64,000 nucleotides of DNA from Acidimicrobiales bacterium (GCA_035533095.1 DATLUM010000094.1:1-64000); one strand, 5' to 3'. Counted from the stretch's first letter, positions 50,258 to 59,556 are shown. The notes: a model not told the origin generated them from the letters alone. Translations and numbers: made by a program.

Positions 50258-50370
50258 TCCGGCTGGTCCGGTAACCGTCAATTATTCGTGGCTACGACTG
50301 TGCCCAAGGACGGGCGGGATATAGCCTGCCCTGACGTGATCGGCCAGTGGACCGGCAGGAGACAGGACTG

Positions 50371-51693
50371 ATGCGCAGCACCTTCACGAACTTGGCGAAC
50401 ATGTTCAGGGTGCCGGACCTGCGCAACAAGGTCCTGTTCACCTTGATGATCATCGTGGTCTACCGGCTCGGGGCGAACATCCCCTGCCCCGGCATCGACT
50501 TCAACCAGGTCCAGTCGCTCGTCGCGTCCTCCCAGCACGCCGGCGTCGTCAGCTTCCTGAATCTCTTCTCGGGCGGCGCCTTGACCCGCTTCGCCGTGTT
50601 CGGCCTCGGGATCATGCCCTACATCACCAGCTCGATCATCATCCAGCTGCTGATCGTGGTGATCCCGAAGTTCGAGCAGTGGCGCGACGAGGGCGCGGTC
50701 GGTCAGAAGAAGCTGACCCAGGTCACCCGCTACCTCACCATCGCCCTCGCGGTGATGCAGTCGACCGGCCTCGCGTACGTCTTCCACAATGGCGGCGGCG
50801 GACTCCTCGGAGGTGGCCTCGGCCTCAACATCGACCTGATCCCGAAGTTCACCATCCCGCGGGTGCTCCTGATAGTCCTGACCATGACCGCAGGCACGGT
50901 CGTGGTCATGTGGCTCGGCGAGCTCATCACCCAGCGTGGCGTGGGTCAGGGGATGTCGGTGCTGATCTTCGTCAACGTCGTGGCGACCATGCCCGCCGGC
51001 GGCGCGTCCGTGAAGGTCGAGGCGGGCGTAGCCAAGTTCATCGCCATCCTGGCGATCTCCATAGCTCTGCTCGTGGCGATCGTCTTCATCGAGCAGGGTC
51101 AGCGGCGCATACCGGTGACCTTCGCGAAACGGGTGGTCGGCCGACGCATGTACGGCGGGCAGAGCACCTACATACCGATGAAGGTGAACACGGGCGGTGT
51201 CGTGCCGATCATCTTCGCGAGCTCGGTTCTCTACTTCCCGATCCTGATCTCCAACGTGCTGCCCAGCCACGGGTTCTGGAAGTCAGCGCAGACCTGGATC
51301 AGCGTCCACCTCGCCCAGCCGAACGACCTCTGGTACATCGGCCTGTACGGCCTGATGATCATGGGCTTCGCCTACTTCTACGCGGCGATCACCTTCGACC
51401 CGCACCAGCAGGCGGACGTGATTCGCAAGCAGGGCGGGTACATCCCGGGGATCCGGCCCGGGCCGCCGACCGAGCGGCACTTGCAGAACATCCTCAACCG
51501 GATCACCCTTCCCGGTGCGCTGTGGCTCGCCGCCATCGCACTGCTTCCATCCATCATGCTGGCGATCTGGAACATCCAGAACTACCCCTTCGCCGGCACG
51601 ACGCTGCTCATCGCGGTCGGCGTCGCCCTCGAGACCATGAAGCAGGTCGACAGCCAGTTGATGCTGCGCAACTACGAGGGCTTCCTGAAGTAG
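50371..51693 (+). CDS. secY: Protein translocase subunit SecY
   Basis: SecY (440 residues) is the channel of the Sec translocase. Ten transmembrane segments are visible, with VYRLGANIPCPGID after TM1, the plug-region GGALTRFAVFGLGIMPYITSSI, and the cytosolic loop QGQRRIPVTFAKRVVGRRMYGGQSTYIPMKVN in parts. The ATG at 50371 follows GGAGACAGG; the longer frame adds eight unlikely residues. Confidence 0.97.
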   Translation: MRSTFTNLANMFRVPDLRNKVLFTLMIIVVYRLGANIPCPGIDFNQVQSLVASSQHAGVVSFLNLFSGGALTRFAVFGLGIMPYITSSIIIQLLIVVIPKFEQWRDEGAVGQKKLTQVTRYLTIALAVMQSTGLAYVFHNGGGGLLGGGLGLNIDLIPKFTIPRVLLIVLTMTAGTVVVMWLGELITQRGVGQGMSVLIFVNVVATMPAGGASVKVEAGVAKFIAILAISIALLVAIVFIEQGQRRIPVTFAKRVVGRRMYGGQSTYIPMKVNTGGVVPIIFASSVLYFPILISNVLPSHGFWKSAQTWISVHLAQPNDLWYIGLYGLMIMGFAYFYAAITFDPHQQADVIRKQGGYIPGIRPGPPTERHLQNILNRITLPGALWLAAIALLPSIMLAIWNIQNYPFAGTTLLIAVGVALETMKQVDSQLMLRNYEGFLK

Positions 51694-51721
51694 TGCCCGC
51701 ATCTCCGCGGAGGGCGGGAAA

Positions 51722-52402
51722 GTGAGCGTGGGAGCCCGCCTGGTCGTCCTTGGCAAGCAAGGGGCCGGGAAGGGCACACAGGCGGTGCGCTTGTCGCGGC
51801 ACTACGTCGTCCCGCACGTGTCGACCGGCGACACTTTCCGCGCCGCGGTGCGGTCCGGCTCCGAGTTCGGCGCGAAAGCCCGGCGCTATCTCGACTCGGG
51901 CGAACTGGTTCCCGACGAGATCGTCATCGGCATGGTCCGCGAACGACTCACCCGTGGCGACACCACGCACCGCGGCTTCGTTCTCGACGGGTTCCCGCGG
52001 ACCGTTCACCAGGCCGAGGCGCTCGCGGAGATGCTTCAACCCAAGGGGCTGGACCTTGTCATCGACCTCGAAGTGCACACCGACCAGGTCCTCTCCAGGC
52101 TCGCAAGCCGGAGGGTGTGCTCGGACTGTGGCGCCAACTACAGCGTCGGGGAGAATCCACCCCGGATCCCGGGGATGTGCGACGTGTGCGGAGGCGAGGT
52201 GGTCCAGCGCGACGACGACACCGAGGCGGCCATCCGCCGGCGGCTCGAGCTGTACGAGCGCGAGACGGCACCCCTGATCGACTGGTACTCGAAGCGGGGT
52301 CTCCTCGCGATCGTCGACGGGACTGGCAACCCCGACCAGGTGACCGCCCGGGTGGTTGCGATGATCGACAAGCGGAAGCCGCCCGCCGGCGCAGCCGGCT
52401 GA
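51722..52402 (+). CDS. adk: Adenylate kinase, zinc-type LID
   Basis: Adenylate kinase (226 residues) interconverts ATP+AMP and two ADP. It has the P-loop GKQGAGKGTQ (11-20), STGDTFRAAV, GFVLDGFPRT, and a LID domain with Cys pairs CSDC and CDVC that likely bind zinc. The first codon is GTG 51722 after AGGGCGGGAAA. The secY-adk-map order is standard. Confidence 0.95.
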   Translation: MSVGARLVVLGKQGAGKGTQAVRLSRHYVVPHVSTGDTFRAAVRSGSEFGAKARRYLDSGELVPDEIVIGMVRERLTRGDTTHRGFVLDGFPRTVHQAEALAEMLQPKGLDLVIDLEVHTDQVLSRLASRRVCSDCGANYSVGENPPRIPGMCDVCGGEVVQRDDDTEAAIRRRLELYERETAPLIDWYSKRGLLAIVDGTGNPDQVTARVVAMIDKRKPPAGAAG

Positions 52403-52421
52403 CTGGCGGCGGTCGGATCCG

Positions 52422-53162
52422 ATGCGCCGGAGCAGTGAGGAGATCGCCAAGATGCGCCGGGCCGGCGGGGTGGTCGCCGAGATGCACGAGGCGACGCGCG
52501 CCGCGATCAAGCCCGGTGTGACGACCGGCGAGCTCGACCGCATAGCCCGGGACGTCCTCGAGCGGCGCGGCGCCCGGTCGAACTTTCTGAACTACCACGG
52601 TTTCCCCGCGGTGATCTGTACGTCTCCCAACGACATGATCGTCCACGGCATCCCCGGCTCCCACCGCCTCGAAGAGGGCGACATCATCTCGATCGACTGC
52701 GGAGCGATCATCGAGGGCTACCACGGCGACGCCGCCTACACCGCTGGGGTAGGCAGGATCAGCCTGCAGGCCGAGCGCCTGCTGAAGGTCACAGAGGAGA
52801 GCCTGTGGGCGGGGATCTCCCAGATGAAAGACGGCAACCGTCTCCACGAGATCGGCTGCGCCGTCCAGGCCGTCGCCGAGAAGGGCGGTTTCTCGGTGGT
52901 GCGCGAGTACGTGGGCCATGCCATCGGGACCGCCATGCACGAGGAGCCGCAGGTACCCAACTACTGGCCCGGGCGGCCGGGACCGGTGATGCGGTCGGGA
53001 ATGGTCTTCGCCGTCGAGCCGATGGTCAACGCGGGCGGACCGGAGACGAAGCTGCTCGACGATGGTTGGAGCGTGGTGACTGCAGATGGGAGCCTCTCGG
53101 CGCATTTCGAGCACACGATCGCGATCACCGAGGACGGCCCCGAGGTGCTGACGCTGGAGTGA
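52422..53162 (+). CDS. map: Methionine aminopeptidase, type I
   Basis: MetAP (246 residues) removes initiator Met. The metal ligands are recognisable in [18 protein letters not shown] (two Asp), the His in [15 protein letters not shown], and the Glu residues in FAVEPMVN and [12 protein letters not shown]. It lacks the N-terminal SH3 zinc extension found in some actinobacteria. It lies 19 bp after adk. infA, which often follows map, is not present here. Confidence 0.96.
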   Translation: MRRSSEEIAKMRRAGGVVAEMHEATRAAIKPGVTTGELDRIARDVLERRGARSNFLNYHGFPAVICTSPNDMIVHGIPGSHRLEEGDIISIDCGAIIEGYHGDAAYTAGVGRISLQAERLLKVTEESLWAGISQMKDGNRLHEIGCAVQAVAEKGGFSVVREYVGHAIGTAMHEEPQVPNYWPGRPGPVMRSGMVFAVEPMVNAGGPETKLLDDGWSVVTADGSLSAHFEHTIAITEDGPEVLTLE

Positions 53163-53289
53163 GGCGCCGGTGGACGCTATCGGGCCGCGCGTAGTAGCAT
53201 GGTCGGCCGGCCCCCGAGCGCTTTACCGCGGCTCCTGGCAGGGCCGGTCGAGGTCTCCGGTCCCACCAGACCACAAGGAAAGCGTCGTC
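53163..53289 (+). promoter_or_regulatory. Spacer with candidate promoter for rpmJ-rpsM-rpsK-rpsD-rpoA
   Basis: This spacer has no gene, and infA is missing from its common place. TAGCAT near 53195 is a possible -10. An AAGGAAAG ribosome site precedes the rpmJ GTG. Confidence 0.35.
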
Positions 53290-53403
53290 GTGAAAGTTCG
53301 CCCCAGTGTCAAACCGATCTGCGAGCACTGCAAGGTCATCCGCCGTCACGGCCGGGTGATGGTCATATGCACCAACCCGCGCCACAAGCAGCGCCAGGGC
53401 TGA
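53290..53403 (+). CDS. rpmJ: 50S ribosomal protein L36
   Basis: L36 (37 residues) is a small zinc-ribbon protein: [20 protein letters not shown] and [12 protein letters not shown] supply the Cys/Cys/Cys/His ligands. The GTG at 53290 gives the exact family length; the longer frame upstream is not coding. Confidence 0.95.
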   Translation: MKVRPSVKPICEHCKVIRRHGRVMVICTNPRHKQRQG

Positions 53404-53420
53404 GAGGGGAGTAGCAGCTA

Positions 53421-53801
53421 GTGGCACGCATCGCCGGTGTTGACATCCCACGGGAAAAGAAGCTCGGTACCTCGCTCACCTACATCTACGGGGTCGGCTC
53501 CACGGCCGCCTCGAAGGTCTGCGAGGCGACTGGCATCGACTCCGAGACCCGCGTGAGGGACCTCACAGACGAAGAGGTCGCCCGACTGCGGAACTGGATC
53601 GACGCCAACCTGAAGGTCGAAGGTGATCTGCGCCGGGACGTCTCTCAGGACATCAAGCGCAAGATGGAGATCGGTTCCTATCAGGGGATCCGGCACCGCC
53701 GTGGCCTGCCGGTGCACGGCCAGCGCACTCACACCAACGCCCGCACCCGCAAGGGTCCCAAGAAGACCGTCGCCGGCAAGAAAAAGGTCCGCAAGCACTA
53801 A
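53421..53801 (+). CDS. rpsM: 30S ribosomal protein S13
   Basis: S13 (126 residues) contacts the P-site tRNA and forms bridges with L5. It has [26 protein letters not shown] in parts, [29 protein letters not shown] in parts, and a basic [13 protein letters not shown] tail. It starts at GTG 53421. It is followed by a 22-bp inverted repeat before rpsK. Confidence 0.97.
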   Translation: MARIAGVDIPREKKLGTSLTYIYGVGSTAASKVCEATGIDSETRVRDLTDEEVARLRNWIDANLKVEGDLRRDVSQDIKRKMEIGSYQGIRHRRGLPVHGQRTHTNARTRKGPKKTVAGKKKVRKH

Positions 53802-53811
53802 CACCGATCCC

Positions 53812-53907
53812 AAGGTGCCCGCGGCCATGTTCGGTCGTCGGCACCCGACTACGAGGCAGAATTCACACGAATATGAACAACGAATCGAACATGGCCGCGG
53901 GCACCTT
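53812..53907. repeat. 22-bp perfect inverted repeat between rpsM and rpsK
   Basis: The left arm 53812-53833 (begins AAGGTGCCCGCGG) is the exact reverse complement of the right arm 53886-53907 (ends GCGGGCACCTT). The loop is 52 nt. The right arm ends 9 bp before the rpsK ATG. In RNA this forms a very stable GC-rich stem. It could be a regulatory structure, or a small palindromic insertion such as a MITE-like sequence. Confidence 0.9.
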
Positions 53908-53920
53908 CGGCGGTCGATGA
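53873..53920 (+). CDS. Possible 15-residue leader peptide before rpsK
   Basis: ATG 53873 opens a frame reading [15 protein letters not shown], whose TGA (53918-53920) overlaps the rpsK start codons. Its codons run through the right arm of the 22-bp inverted repeat, so its translation would open the stem and deliver ribosomes to rpsK, which lacks its own ribosome site. The leader itself has no strong Shine-Dalgarno sequence, so this is speculative. Confidence 0.3.
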   Translation: MNNESNMAAGTFGGR

Positions 53921-54318
53921 TGGCAAAGCCCAAGCCCGGCGGTCGCCGGCCCCGTCGTCGCGAGCGCAAGAACGTCACTTACGGCGTCGCTCACATCAAG
54001 AGTTCCTTCAACAACACCATCGTCTCGATCAGCGACCCCGAGGGCAACGTCCTCGCTTGGGCGTCCGCCGGCAACGTCGGCTACAAGGGCTCGCGCAAGT
54101 CCACCCCCTTCGCCGCCCAACTCGCCGCGGAGGCATGCGCCCGGCGCGCGATGGAGCACGGCGTCCGCAAGGTCGAGGTCCTCGTGAAGGGCCCGGGCTC
54201 GGGCCGCGAGACCGCAATCCGTTCGCTGATGAACACCGGCATCGAGGTCGCCGGGATCAAGGACATCACCCCCATACCCCACAACGGTTGCCGCCCCAAG
54301 AAGCGGCGCCGGGTCTAG
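53917..54318 (+). CDS. rpsK: 30S ribosomal protein S11
   Basis: S11 (133 residues) lies at the mRNA exit platform. It has [31 protein letters not shown] in parts, [33 protein letters not shown] and [16 protein letters not shown]. The start is ATG 53917 or 53920 (adjacent ATGs). In-frame codons run back to ATG 53827, but an extra 30 residues would be atypical. No ribosome site is visible; a stable inverted repeat lies just upstream. Confidence 0.96.
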   Translation: MMAKPKPGGRRPRRRERKNVTYGVAHIKSSFNNTIVSISDPEGNVLAWASAGNVGYKGSRKSTPFAAQLAAEACARRAMEHGVRKVEVLVKGPGSGRETAIRSLMNTGIEVAGIKDITPIPHNGCRPKKRRRV

Positions 54319-54345
54319 GCAGCAAGCAGGAGCACTAAGCAAGTC

Positions 54346-54972
54346 ATGGCGCGATACACAGGCCCGGTATGCCGGCTATGCCGGCGGGAGAAGATGAAGC
54401 TCTTTCTCAAGGGCCCCAAGTGCGACTCGATGAAGTGCCCCATCGAGCGCCGGCCCTACCCCCCCGGCGAGCACGGCCGCGACCGCATGCGCCAGGGGTC
54501 CGAGTACCTCACCCAGCTGCGGGAGAAGCAGAAGGCCCGCCGCATCTACGGGGTACTCGAGAAGCAGTTCCACAACCTCTACCAGGAGGCGAACCGCCAG
54601 CAGGGGATCACGGGTGAGAACCTGCTGCGGATGCTCGAGATGCGCCTCGACAACGTCGCGTACCGGGCCGGGTGGGGTGCGAGCCGGGCTCAGGCCCGCC
54701 AGTTCGTTCGCCACGGCCACGTCCTCGTCAACGGCAAGCGGGTCACCATTCCCAGCTACCGCCTCCGCAAGGGTGACGTCGTCTCCCTCAAGGACAAGGC
54801 GCGCTCCATGATCATCGTGCGCCACAACCTCGACACCATCGACCGGACCGTACCGCCCTGGCTGGAGTCCGGCTCCGAGGGCTTCGAGGTAACCGTCCGA
54901 GACCATCCGCTGCGCGAGCACATCGACGTGCCCGTGCGCGAGTCTCTCATCGTCGAGCTCTACTCCAAGTAG
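54346..54972 (+). CDS. rpsD: 30S ribosomal protein S4
   Basis: S4 (208 residues) initiates 16S folding and guards fidelity. It begins MARYTGPVCRLCRREKMKLFL with a zinc-type Cys pattern (CRLC, KCDSMKC), and has an S4 RNA-binding domain MLEMRLDNVAYRAGWGASRAQARQFVRHGHVLVNG in parts. It lies 27 bp after rpsK in the alpha operon. Confidence 0.97.
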   Translation: MARYTGPVCRLCRREKMKLFLKGPKCDSMKCPIERRPYPPGEHGRDRMRQGSEYLTQLREKQKARRIYGVLEKQFHNLYQEANRQQGITGENLLRMLEMRLDNVAYRAGWGASRAQARQFVRHGHVLVNGKRVTIPSYRLRKGDVVSLKDKARSMIIVRHNLDTIDRTVPPWLESGSEGFEVTVRDHPLREHIDVPVRESLIVELYSK

Positions 54973-55004
54973 GCCATCCCCCCAACCACCAGGTACAGGT
55001 CCAA

Positions 55005-55943
55005 ATGCTGATCATCCAACGTCCGAACGTCGAGCCCGTAGGGGAGCAGGAGGGCAACCGCCAGCGCTTCTCGATCGGGCCGCTGGAGCCGGGCTTCGGC
55101 CATACCCTGGGCGTGGCGCTGCGCCGCACGCTGCTCTCGTCGATCCCAGGCGCCGCAGTGACCCAGGTCCGCTTCGACGAAGCGCTCCACGAGTTCACGA
55201 CCCTGCCCGGCGTCAAAGAAGACGTCACCGACATCATCCTCAACCTCAAGGACATCGTCCTGACCTTGGAGAGCGACGATCCGGTGACCCTGCGCGTCGA
55301 CGTGCGCGGCCCCGCCACCGTCACCGGCGGCGACATCGTCACCACGTCCGACGTCGAGATCCTCAACCCCGATCTCGTGATCGCGACCGTCAACTCCAAA
55401 GGCCGCTTCGCCGCCGACATCACCGTCGAGCGCGGCCGCGGTTACGTCTCGGCGGACCGCAACAAGAAGTCCTCGACAATCGGCGTGATCCCGGTGGACT
55501 CGATCTTCTCGCCGATCCGTGTCGCGGCATTCTCCGTAGAGCCGACCCGCGTCGAGCAGTCGACCAACTACGACCGCCTCGTCCTCGACATCACCACCGA
55601 CGGATCGATCTCCCCACGCGAGGCCCTGGCCTCCGCCGGCGACACGCTGCGCTCGCTCGTGAGCCTTGTGGCCGACATGAGCGACAGCCCCCAGGGTCTC
55701 GAGCTCGGCGACGTCGGCTCGGTCACGAGCGGGTCGCCCGACCTCGACCTGCTCATCGAGGAGCTCGATCTCTCCGAGCGCCCCCGCAACTGCCTCAAGC
55801 GCGCCCAGATCAACACCGTCGGCGAGCTCGTGCAGAAGACCGAGGACGATCTGCTGGCGATCACCAACTTCGGGCAGAAGTCCCTCGACGAGGTCCTGCA
55901 GAAGCTCGACGAGCGCGGCCTCTCCCTGCGCACCAAGGAGTAG
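55005..55943 (+). CDS. rpoA: DNA-directed RNA polymerase alpha subunit
   Basis: RpoA (312 residues) nucleates polymerase assembly and contacts UP elements and activators. The N-terminal domain has PLEPGFGHTLGVALRRTLLSSIPG in parts and VTDIILNLKDIVL. The linker precedes the C-terminal domain LDLSERPRNCLKRAQINTVGELVQKTEDDLLAITNFGQKSLDEV in parts with the helix-hairpin-helix. The length is near the actinobacterial norm. Confidence 0.98.
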   Translation: MLIIQRPNVEPVGEQEGNRQRFSIGPLEPGFGHTLGVALRRTLLSSIPGAAVTQVRFDEALHEFTTLPGVKEDVTDIILNLKDIVLTLESDDPVTLRVDVRGPATVTGGDIVTTSDVEILNPDLVIATVNSKGRFAADITVERGRGYVSADRNKKSSTIGVIPVDSIFSPIRVAAFSVEPTRVEQSTNYDRLVLDITTDGSISPREALASAGDTLRSLVSLVADMSDSPQGLELGDVGSVTSGSPDLDLLIEELDLSERPRNCLKRAQINTVGELVQKTEDDLLAITNFGQKSLDEVLQKLDERGLSLRTKE

Positions 55944-55948
55944 ACGCC

Positions 55949-56329
55949 ATGGCGACGATCCCCGGACGCCCGAAGAAGGGCGCTCGTTTCGGCGGTGACG
56001 CCGAGCACCAGAAGGCGATGATGGGGAACCTGGTGGCGTCTCTGATAGCTGCCGAGGCCATCGTGACCACCGAGGCCAAGGCGAAGGCGCTGCGGCCCGT
56101 CGTCGAGAAGTGCGTGACCAAGGCGAAGAAGGCCAATGCCGACAGCGACAAGTCGGTGCACCTCCATCGCCAGGTCGTCGCCTTCATCCGCGACAAGGAC
56201 ATGGCCCACAAGCTCTTCGAAGAGATCGGCCCCCGGTACGCGGATCGCGCCGGCGGATACACCCGCATCCTCAAGCTCGGGCCTCGCCACGGGGACAACG
56301 CCCCGATGGCTCGCATCGAGTTCGTGTAG
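55949..56329 (+). CDS. rplQ: 50S ribosomal protein L17
   Basis: L17 (126 residues) has FGGDAEHQKAMMGNLVASLI, IVTTEAKAKALRPVVEKCVTKAKK in parts, and RYADRAGGYTRILKLGPRHGDNAPMARIEFV in parts, the full family pattern. It starts 5 bp after rpoA. Confidence 0.97.
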   Translation: MATIPGRPKKGARFGGDAEHQKAMMGNLVASLIAAEAIVTTEAKAKALRPVVEKCVTKAKKANADSDKSVHLHRQVVAFIRDKDMAHKLFEEIGPRYADRAGGYTRILKLGPRHGDNAPMARIEFV

Positions 56330-56388
56330 CCCTTTCGTCACCGGGGCGCGCCCTGACCCTCTTCTCTGAAGACGCCGGCGCGCAGGCC

Positions 56389-57150
56389 GTGGCGTCGGTC
56401 ACGAGCGACCCGACCCGCCGCCTGCGTATGGTGGTCGCCTACGACGGATCAGACTTTCACGGGTTCGCGCTCCAGCCGGGGGTCACCACCGTCGCCGGCG
56501 CGATATGCGCCGCGCTCGAACGTGCTCTTCGCCACACGGTAGAACTGACCTGCGCCGGGCGCACCGACGCCGGCGTGCATGCGTGGGGGCAGGTGATCAA
56601 CTTCGAAGCCCGCTACGACGCCGAGCCTGTCGCGTTGCAGCGGGCCCTGAACAAGGCGTTGCGGCCGGCGATCGTGATCCGAGAGTCCTGTGTGGCGGAG
56701 GACGGCTTCGACGCCCGCCGGTCCGCCACAGGACGGCGCTACCACTACACGATCCGCAACGACCCCGTCGCCGACCCGTTCACCGCCCGGACGGCCTGGC
56801 ACGTCACCGAGCGGTTGGACCTGCCGGCGATGCGGCTGGCTTGTGACCCGCTCATAGGAGAGCACGACTTCTCGGCGTTTTGCCGGCGCCCGCCGGGGGA
56901 GGGGTCGCTCATCCGCAAGGTGCGCGACGCACGCTGGGTGGACCTGAGCGACTCCATGCTGCGGTTCGAGATCGAGGCGTCGTCGTTCTGCCACCAGATG
57001 GTTCGTTCGATCGTGGGGATGATGGTCGAGATAGGGATCGGGAAGAAAAGGGCGGGAGACGTGGCGCAAATCCTTCGATCCCGCTCGCGCCAGGGCGCCG
57101 GCCAGCTCGCCCCGCCCCACGGGCTTTGCCTCTGGGAAGTCACCTATTAG
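56389..57150 (+). CDS. truA: tRNA pseudouridine(38-40) synthase
   Basis: TruA (about 253 residues) isomerises uridines in the anticodon stem. The catalytic Asp is in CAGRTDAGVHAWGQ. Other conserved parts are VAYDGSDFHGFALQP, GRRYHYTI and FCHQMVRSIVGMMVEIG. The start is uncertain: GTG 56389 gives a normal N-terminus (SDPTRRLRMVVAYDG), while longer frames run back over rplQ. The rplQ-truA order is standard. Confidence 0.93.
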   Translation: MASVTSDPTRRLRMVVAYDGSDFHGFALQPGVTTVAGAICAALERALRHTVELTCAGRTDAGVHAWGQVINFEARYDAEPVALQRALNKALRPAIVIRESCVAEDGFDARRSATGRRYHYTIRNDPVADPFTARTAWHVTERLDLPAMRLACDPLIGEHDFSAFCRRPPGEGSLIRKVRDARWVDLSDSMLRFEIEASSFCHQMVRSIVGMMVEIGIGKKRAGDVAQILRSRSRQGAGQLAPPHGLCLWEVTY

Positions 57151-57160
57151 TCACCATGGT

Positions 57161-57205
57161 CTGGCGGGGCGGGTTGCTGGCGGGGCGGGTTGCTGGCGGG
57201 GCGGA
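57161..57205. repeat. Short 16-bp tandem repeat
   Basis: Two full copies of a 16-bp unit (CTGGCGGGGCGGGTTG) and a partial third copy follow the truA stop. The rest of the 247-bp convergent gap (57151-57397) has no gene I can support. Confidence 0.7.
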
Positions 57206-57397
57206 CTGATCGCAAGTGGACGGGGTTCGCCGTTTCGTGTCGGCGGACGGCCCCGATGTCGCGTTCTCTGTCCACTCGCCACGCTCGGAATGCGCCCTTG
57301 GGGGACGAGGTTGGCGACAGGTCAGTCGAACCTTGTCCGTTTGGGTGATTGGAGCTGCAGGCGGAGCGGGATTCAATCGCTCCTGTCCGGGCGGGAC

Positions 57398-58606
57398 CTA
57401 TCCAGGTTCGACCCGGTAGCCGGCAGCGGTGAGGGCGGCGACGACCTCACCGTGATGCTCGAGGTCGCGGGTCTCCACGGTGACCTGGACCTCGACCTCT
57501 GCGACGGCGAGGCTGCGGCTGCTGCGATGGTGCTCGACGCCCAGGACATTGAGCCCGAGGCCGGCGAGGGCGGTGGTGAGCCCGGCGAGAGCGCCGACGC
57601 GGTCGGCCATGACGACCCGCAGGGTCAAGTACCGGCCGGCGGCGGCGAGGCCGTGCTCGATCAGCTTCGTGAGCAGGAGGGGATCGACGTTGCCACCGGA
57701 GATCAGCGCAACGACCGGCCCGTCGCCAGGGACGTGGCCGGCGAGGATTGCTGCGAGCGAGGCGGCCCCGGACGGTTCGACGACGGCCTTGGCACGCTCG
57801 ACGAGCAGCAGCATCGCCCTGCTGATCTCCTCCTCGTCGACGGTGACCACCTTGTCGACGAACTCCTGGGCGTGCGCCAGAGTCAGGTTGCTGCAACGAG
57901 CGACCGAGATGCCGTCCGCCATCGTTGCCATCCGCTCCAGCGTGACCGGATGGCCCGCCTCGAGCGCTGCACTCATCGTCGGGGCTCCCGCAGCTTCAGC
58001 GCCGATGACACGGGGCCTCCCGCCGGCCCTCGGCCCGAGCTTCAACGCCGCCGCGACCCCTGCGACGAGTCCGCCGCCGCCGACCGGGACCACCACCACC
58101 TCTGCTTCGGGCGCCTCTTCGGCTAGCTCGAGGCCGATGGTCCCCTGGCCGGCGATCACGTCGAGGTCGTCGAAGGGGGGCACGAACACCGCACCGGTGC
58201 TGGCGGCGAACTCCTGCGCCAACGCGAAGCAGTCGTCGACCACGTCGCCCTCCAAACGGACGGTAGCGCCGTATTCACGCGTCGCGGCGACCTTGGGCAG
58301 TGAGGCGTTCTTCGGCATGAAGATCGTCGACTCCCGCCCGGTAAGCGACGCGGCCAGGGCGACGCCCTGCGCGTGGTTGCCGGCAGAGGCGGCCACGACC
58401 GCGACGCCGGGAGGAAGCTGAGAGATCCGGTTGTACGCGCCGCGGATCTTGAACGACCCGGTCCTCTGCCGGTGCTCCGGCTTCAACAGGACCGTCCGCC
58501 CCGCTAGGCGGGAAAGAGAGTCCGACCGGTCGACCGGTGTTGGCCGGAGGACCTCCTTCACCCGCTCGCGGGCGGACTGGAGGTCCTCGAGGGTGACGAG
58601 GTTCAA
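57398..58606 (-). CDS. ilvA: Threonine ammonia-lyase (threonine dehydratase) with ACT domain
   Basis: This 402-residue PLP enzyme deaminates threonine to 2-oxobutyrate for isoleucine synthesis. The PLP lysine lies in TGSFKIRGAYNRI. AASAGNHAQGVA and the Gly-rich phosphate loop VPVGGGGLVAG are present, and a single ACT domain (from about 325, LRVVMADRVGALAGLTTALAGLG) suggests allosteric control. The layout matches the shorter biosynthetic/catabolic enzymes with one ACT domain. It lies 7 bp behind the CtaG gene on the same strand. Confidence 0.93.
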   Translation of the reverse strand: MNLVTLEDLQSARERVKEVLRPTPVDRSDSLSRLAGRTVLLKPEHRQRTGSFKIRGAYNRISQLPPGVAVVAASAGNHAQGVALAASLTGRESTIFMPKNASLPKVAATREYGATVRLEGDVVDDCFALAQEFAASTGAVFVPPFDDLDVIAGQGTIGLELAEEAPEAEVVVVPVGGGGLVAGVAAALKLGPRAGGRPRVIGAEAAGAPTMSAALEAGHPVTLERMATMADGISVARCSNLTLAHAQEFVDKVVTVDEEEISRAMLLLVERAKAVVEPSGAASLAAILAGHVPGDGPVVALISGGNVDPLLLTKLIEHGLAAAGRYLTLRVVMADRVGALAGLTTALAGLGLNVLGVEHHRSSRSLAVAEVEVQVTVETRDLEHHGEVVAALTAAGYRVEPG

Positions 58607-58613
58607 GCCCGGC

Positions 58614-59477
58614 TCAGCTCGATACGGCGCGGGCGGCCGCTTCTCGGGTAGCGCGCCAGTGGGCCAGCTGGAGGGCGGCCACTTCTTCGGAGGTCCGGTC
58701 GTTGCGCCTGGCGGCGCGCTCGTCTGCCCGGAGCCACTGGAGGAACACCGCGATCGTCCCGATCAGCCCCAGCGCCTCACCGGCGATCCACATGAGACCA
58801 CCGCCGGCGTGCAGGTCGCCCAGGGTTGTCGTCGGCGCTATGCGGGTCGTCTGGCTGTCGAGAGCCATCCCAAGGATCGTGTGGAACGGCATGGCCAGCA
58901 TCAGGTAGGCGATGCGAACGCCGTAGCTCATCCTCTTCGGGAGAGGGTCGACCGCCACTGCGGGCCACCAGAACAGGCACCCGGCGACTATCAGGTGCAG
59001 GTGGACCAGGTCGTGGACCGTCTGGTTACGGAGCGTGATCGCGTAGAGGCTGGTGAAATAGAGGCCGAAGATGGAGGCCCCGTAGAAGGCCCATGTGAAG
59101 ATCGGGTTGGACGCGATCCGGCCGACCGGGCTGTGCAGCACCTTCAGGATCGCCGTCTGCACGCTCCGGTGGCTCGCCTGAAGGGCCAGGGTGATCGGCG
59201 CCGAGAAGGCGAACAAGACCGGCGCCAGCATGCTGATGAAGATGTGCTGGATCGTGTGGATCTCGAAGATGCCGTCGTGGGCATCCATGCCCGAGATCAG
59301 CCCGACAGCGAGGAACAGCTCCCCGAGCACGAACGCCACCGTCCGCCCCAGCGGCCACCGGCGCCCCCTGCGGGCCAGCCGCCGGACCGACCACAGGTAC
59401 CAGCCCAGGGTGAGCGCAATGACCACCGTAGGTATCGGATCGAAGGTCGCCTGGGTGACCACTTCTGCGGGTGTCAT
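58614..59477 (-). CDS. ctaG: Cytochrome c oxidase assembly protein, caa3-type CtaG
   Basis: This 287-residue protein has about seven transmembrane helices of the caa3_CtaG family. HTIQHIFISMLAPVLFAFSAPITL, VHDLVHLHLIVAGCLFWWPAV and FHTILGMAL are the conserved His-bearing helices. It is unrelated to the Cox11-type copper chaperone that shares the name CtaG. It helps assemble heme-copper oxidases in Bacillus. It is divergent from ctaE, the oxidase subunit III gene, which fits this role. Confidence 0.85.
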   Translation of the reverse strand: MTPAEVVTQATFDPIPTVVIALTLGWYLWSVRRLARRGRRWPLGRTVAFVLGELFLAVGLISGMDAHDGIFEIHTIQHIFISMLAPVLFAFSAPITLALQASHRSVQTAILKVLHSPVGRIASNPIFTWAFYGASIFGLYFTSLYAITLRNQTVHDLVHLHLIVAGCLFWWPAVAVDPLPKRMSYGVRIAYLMLAMPFHTILGMALDSQTTRIAPTTTLGDLHAGGGLMWIAGEALGLIGTIAVFLQWLRADERAARRNDRTSEEVAALQLAHWRATREAAARAVSS

Positions 59478-59556
59478 CGCGACCTACAGGATAGTCCCGG
59501 GCGCTTCCGGGCCGGATTGGGATCCTGACCGCGACGTTGTGTAGAAATAAGGCCCA

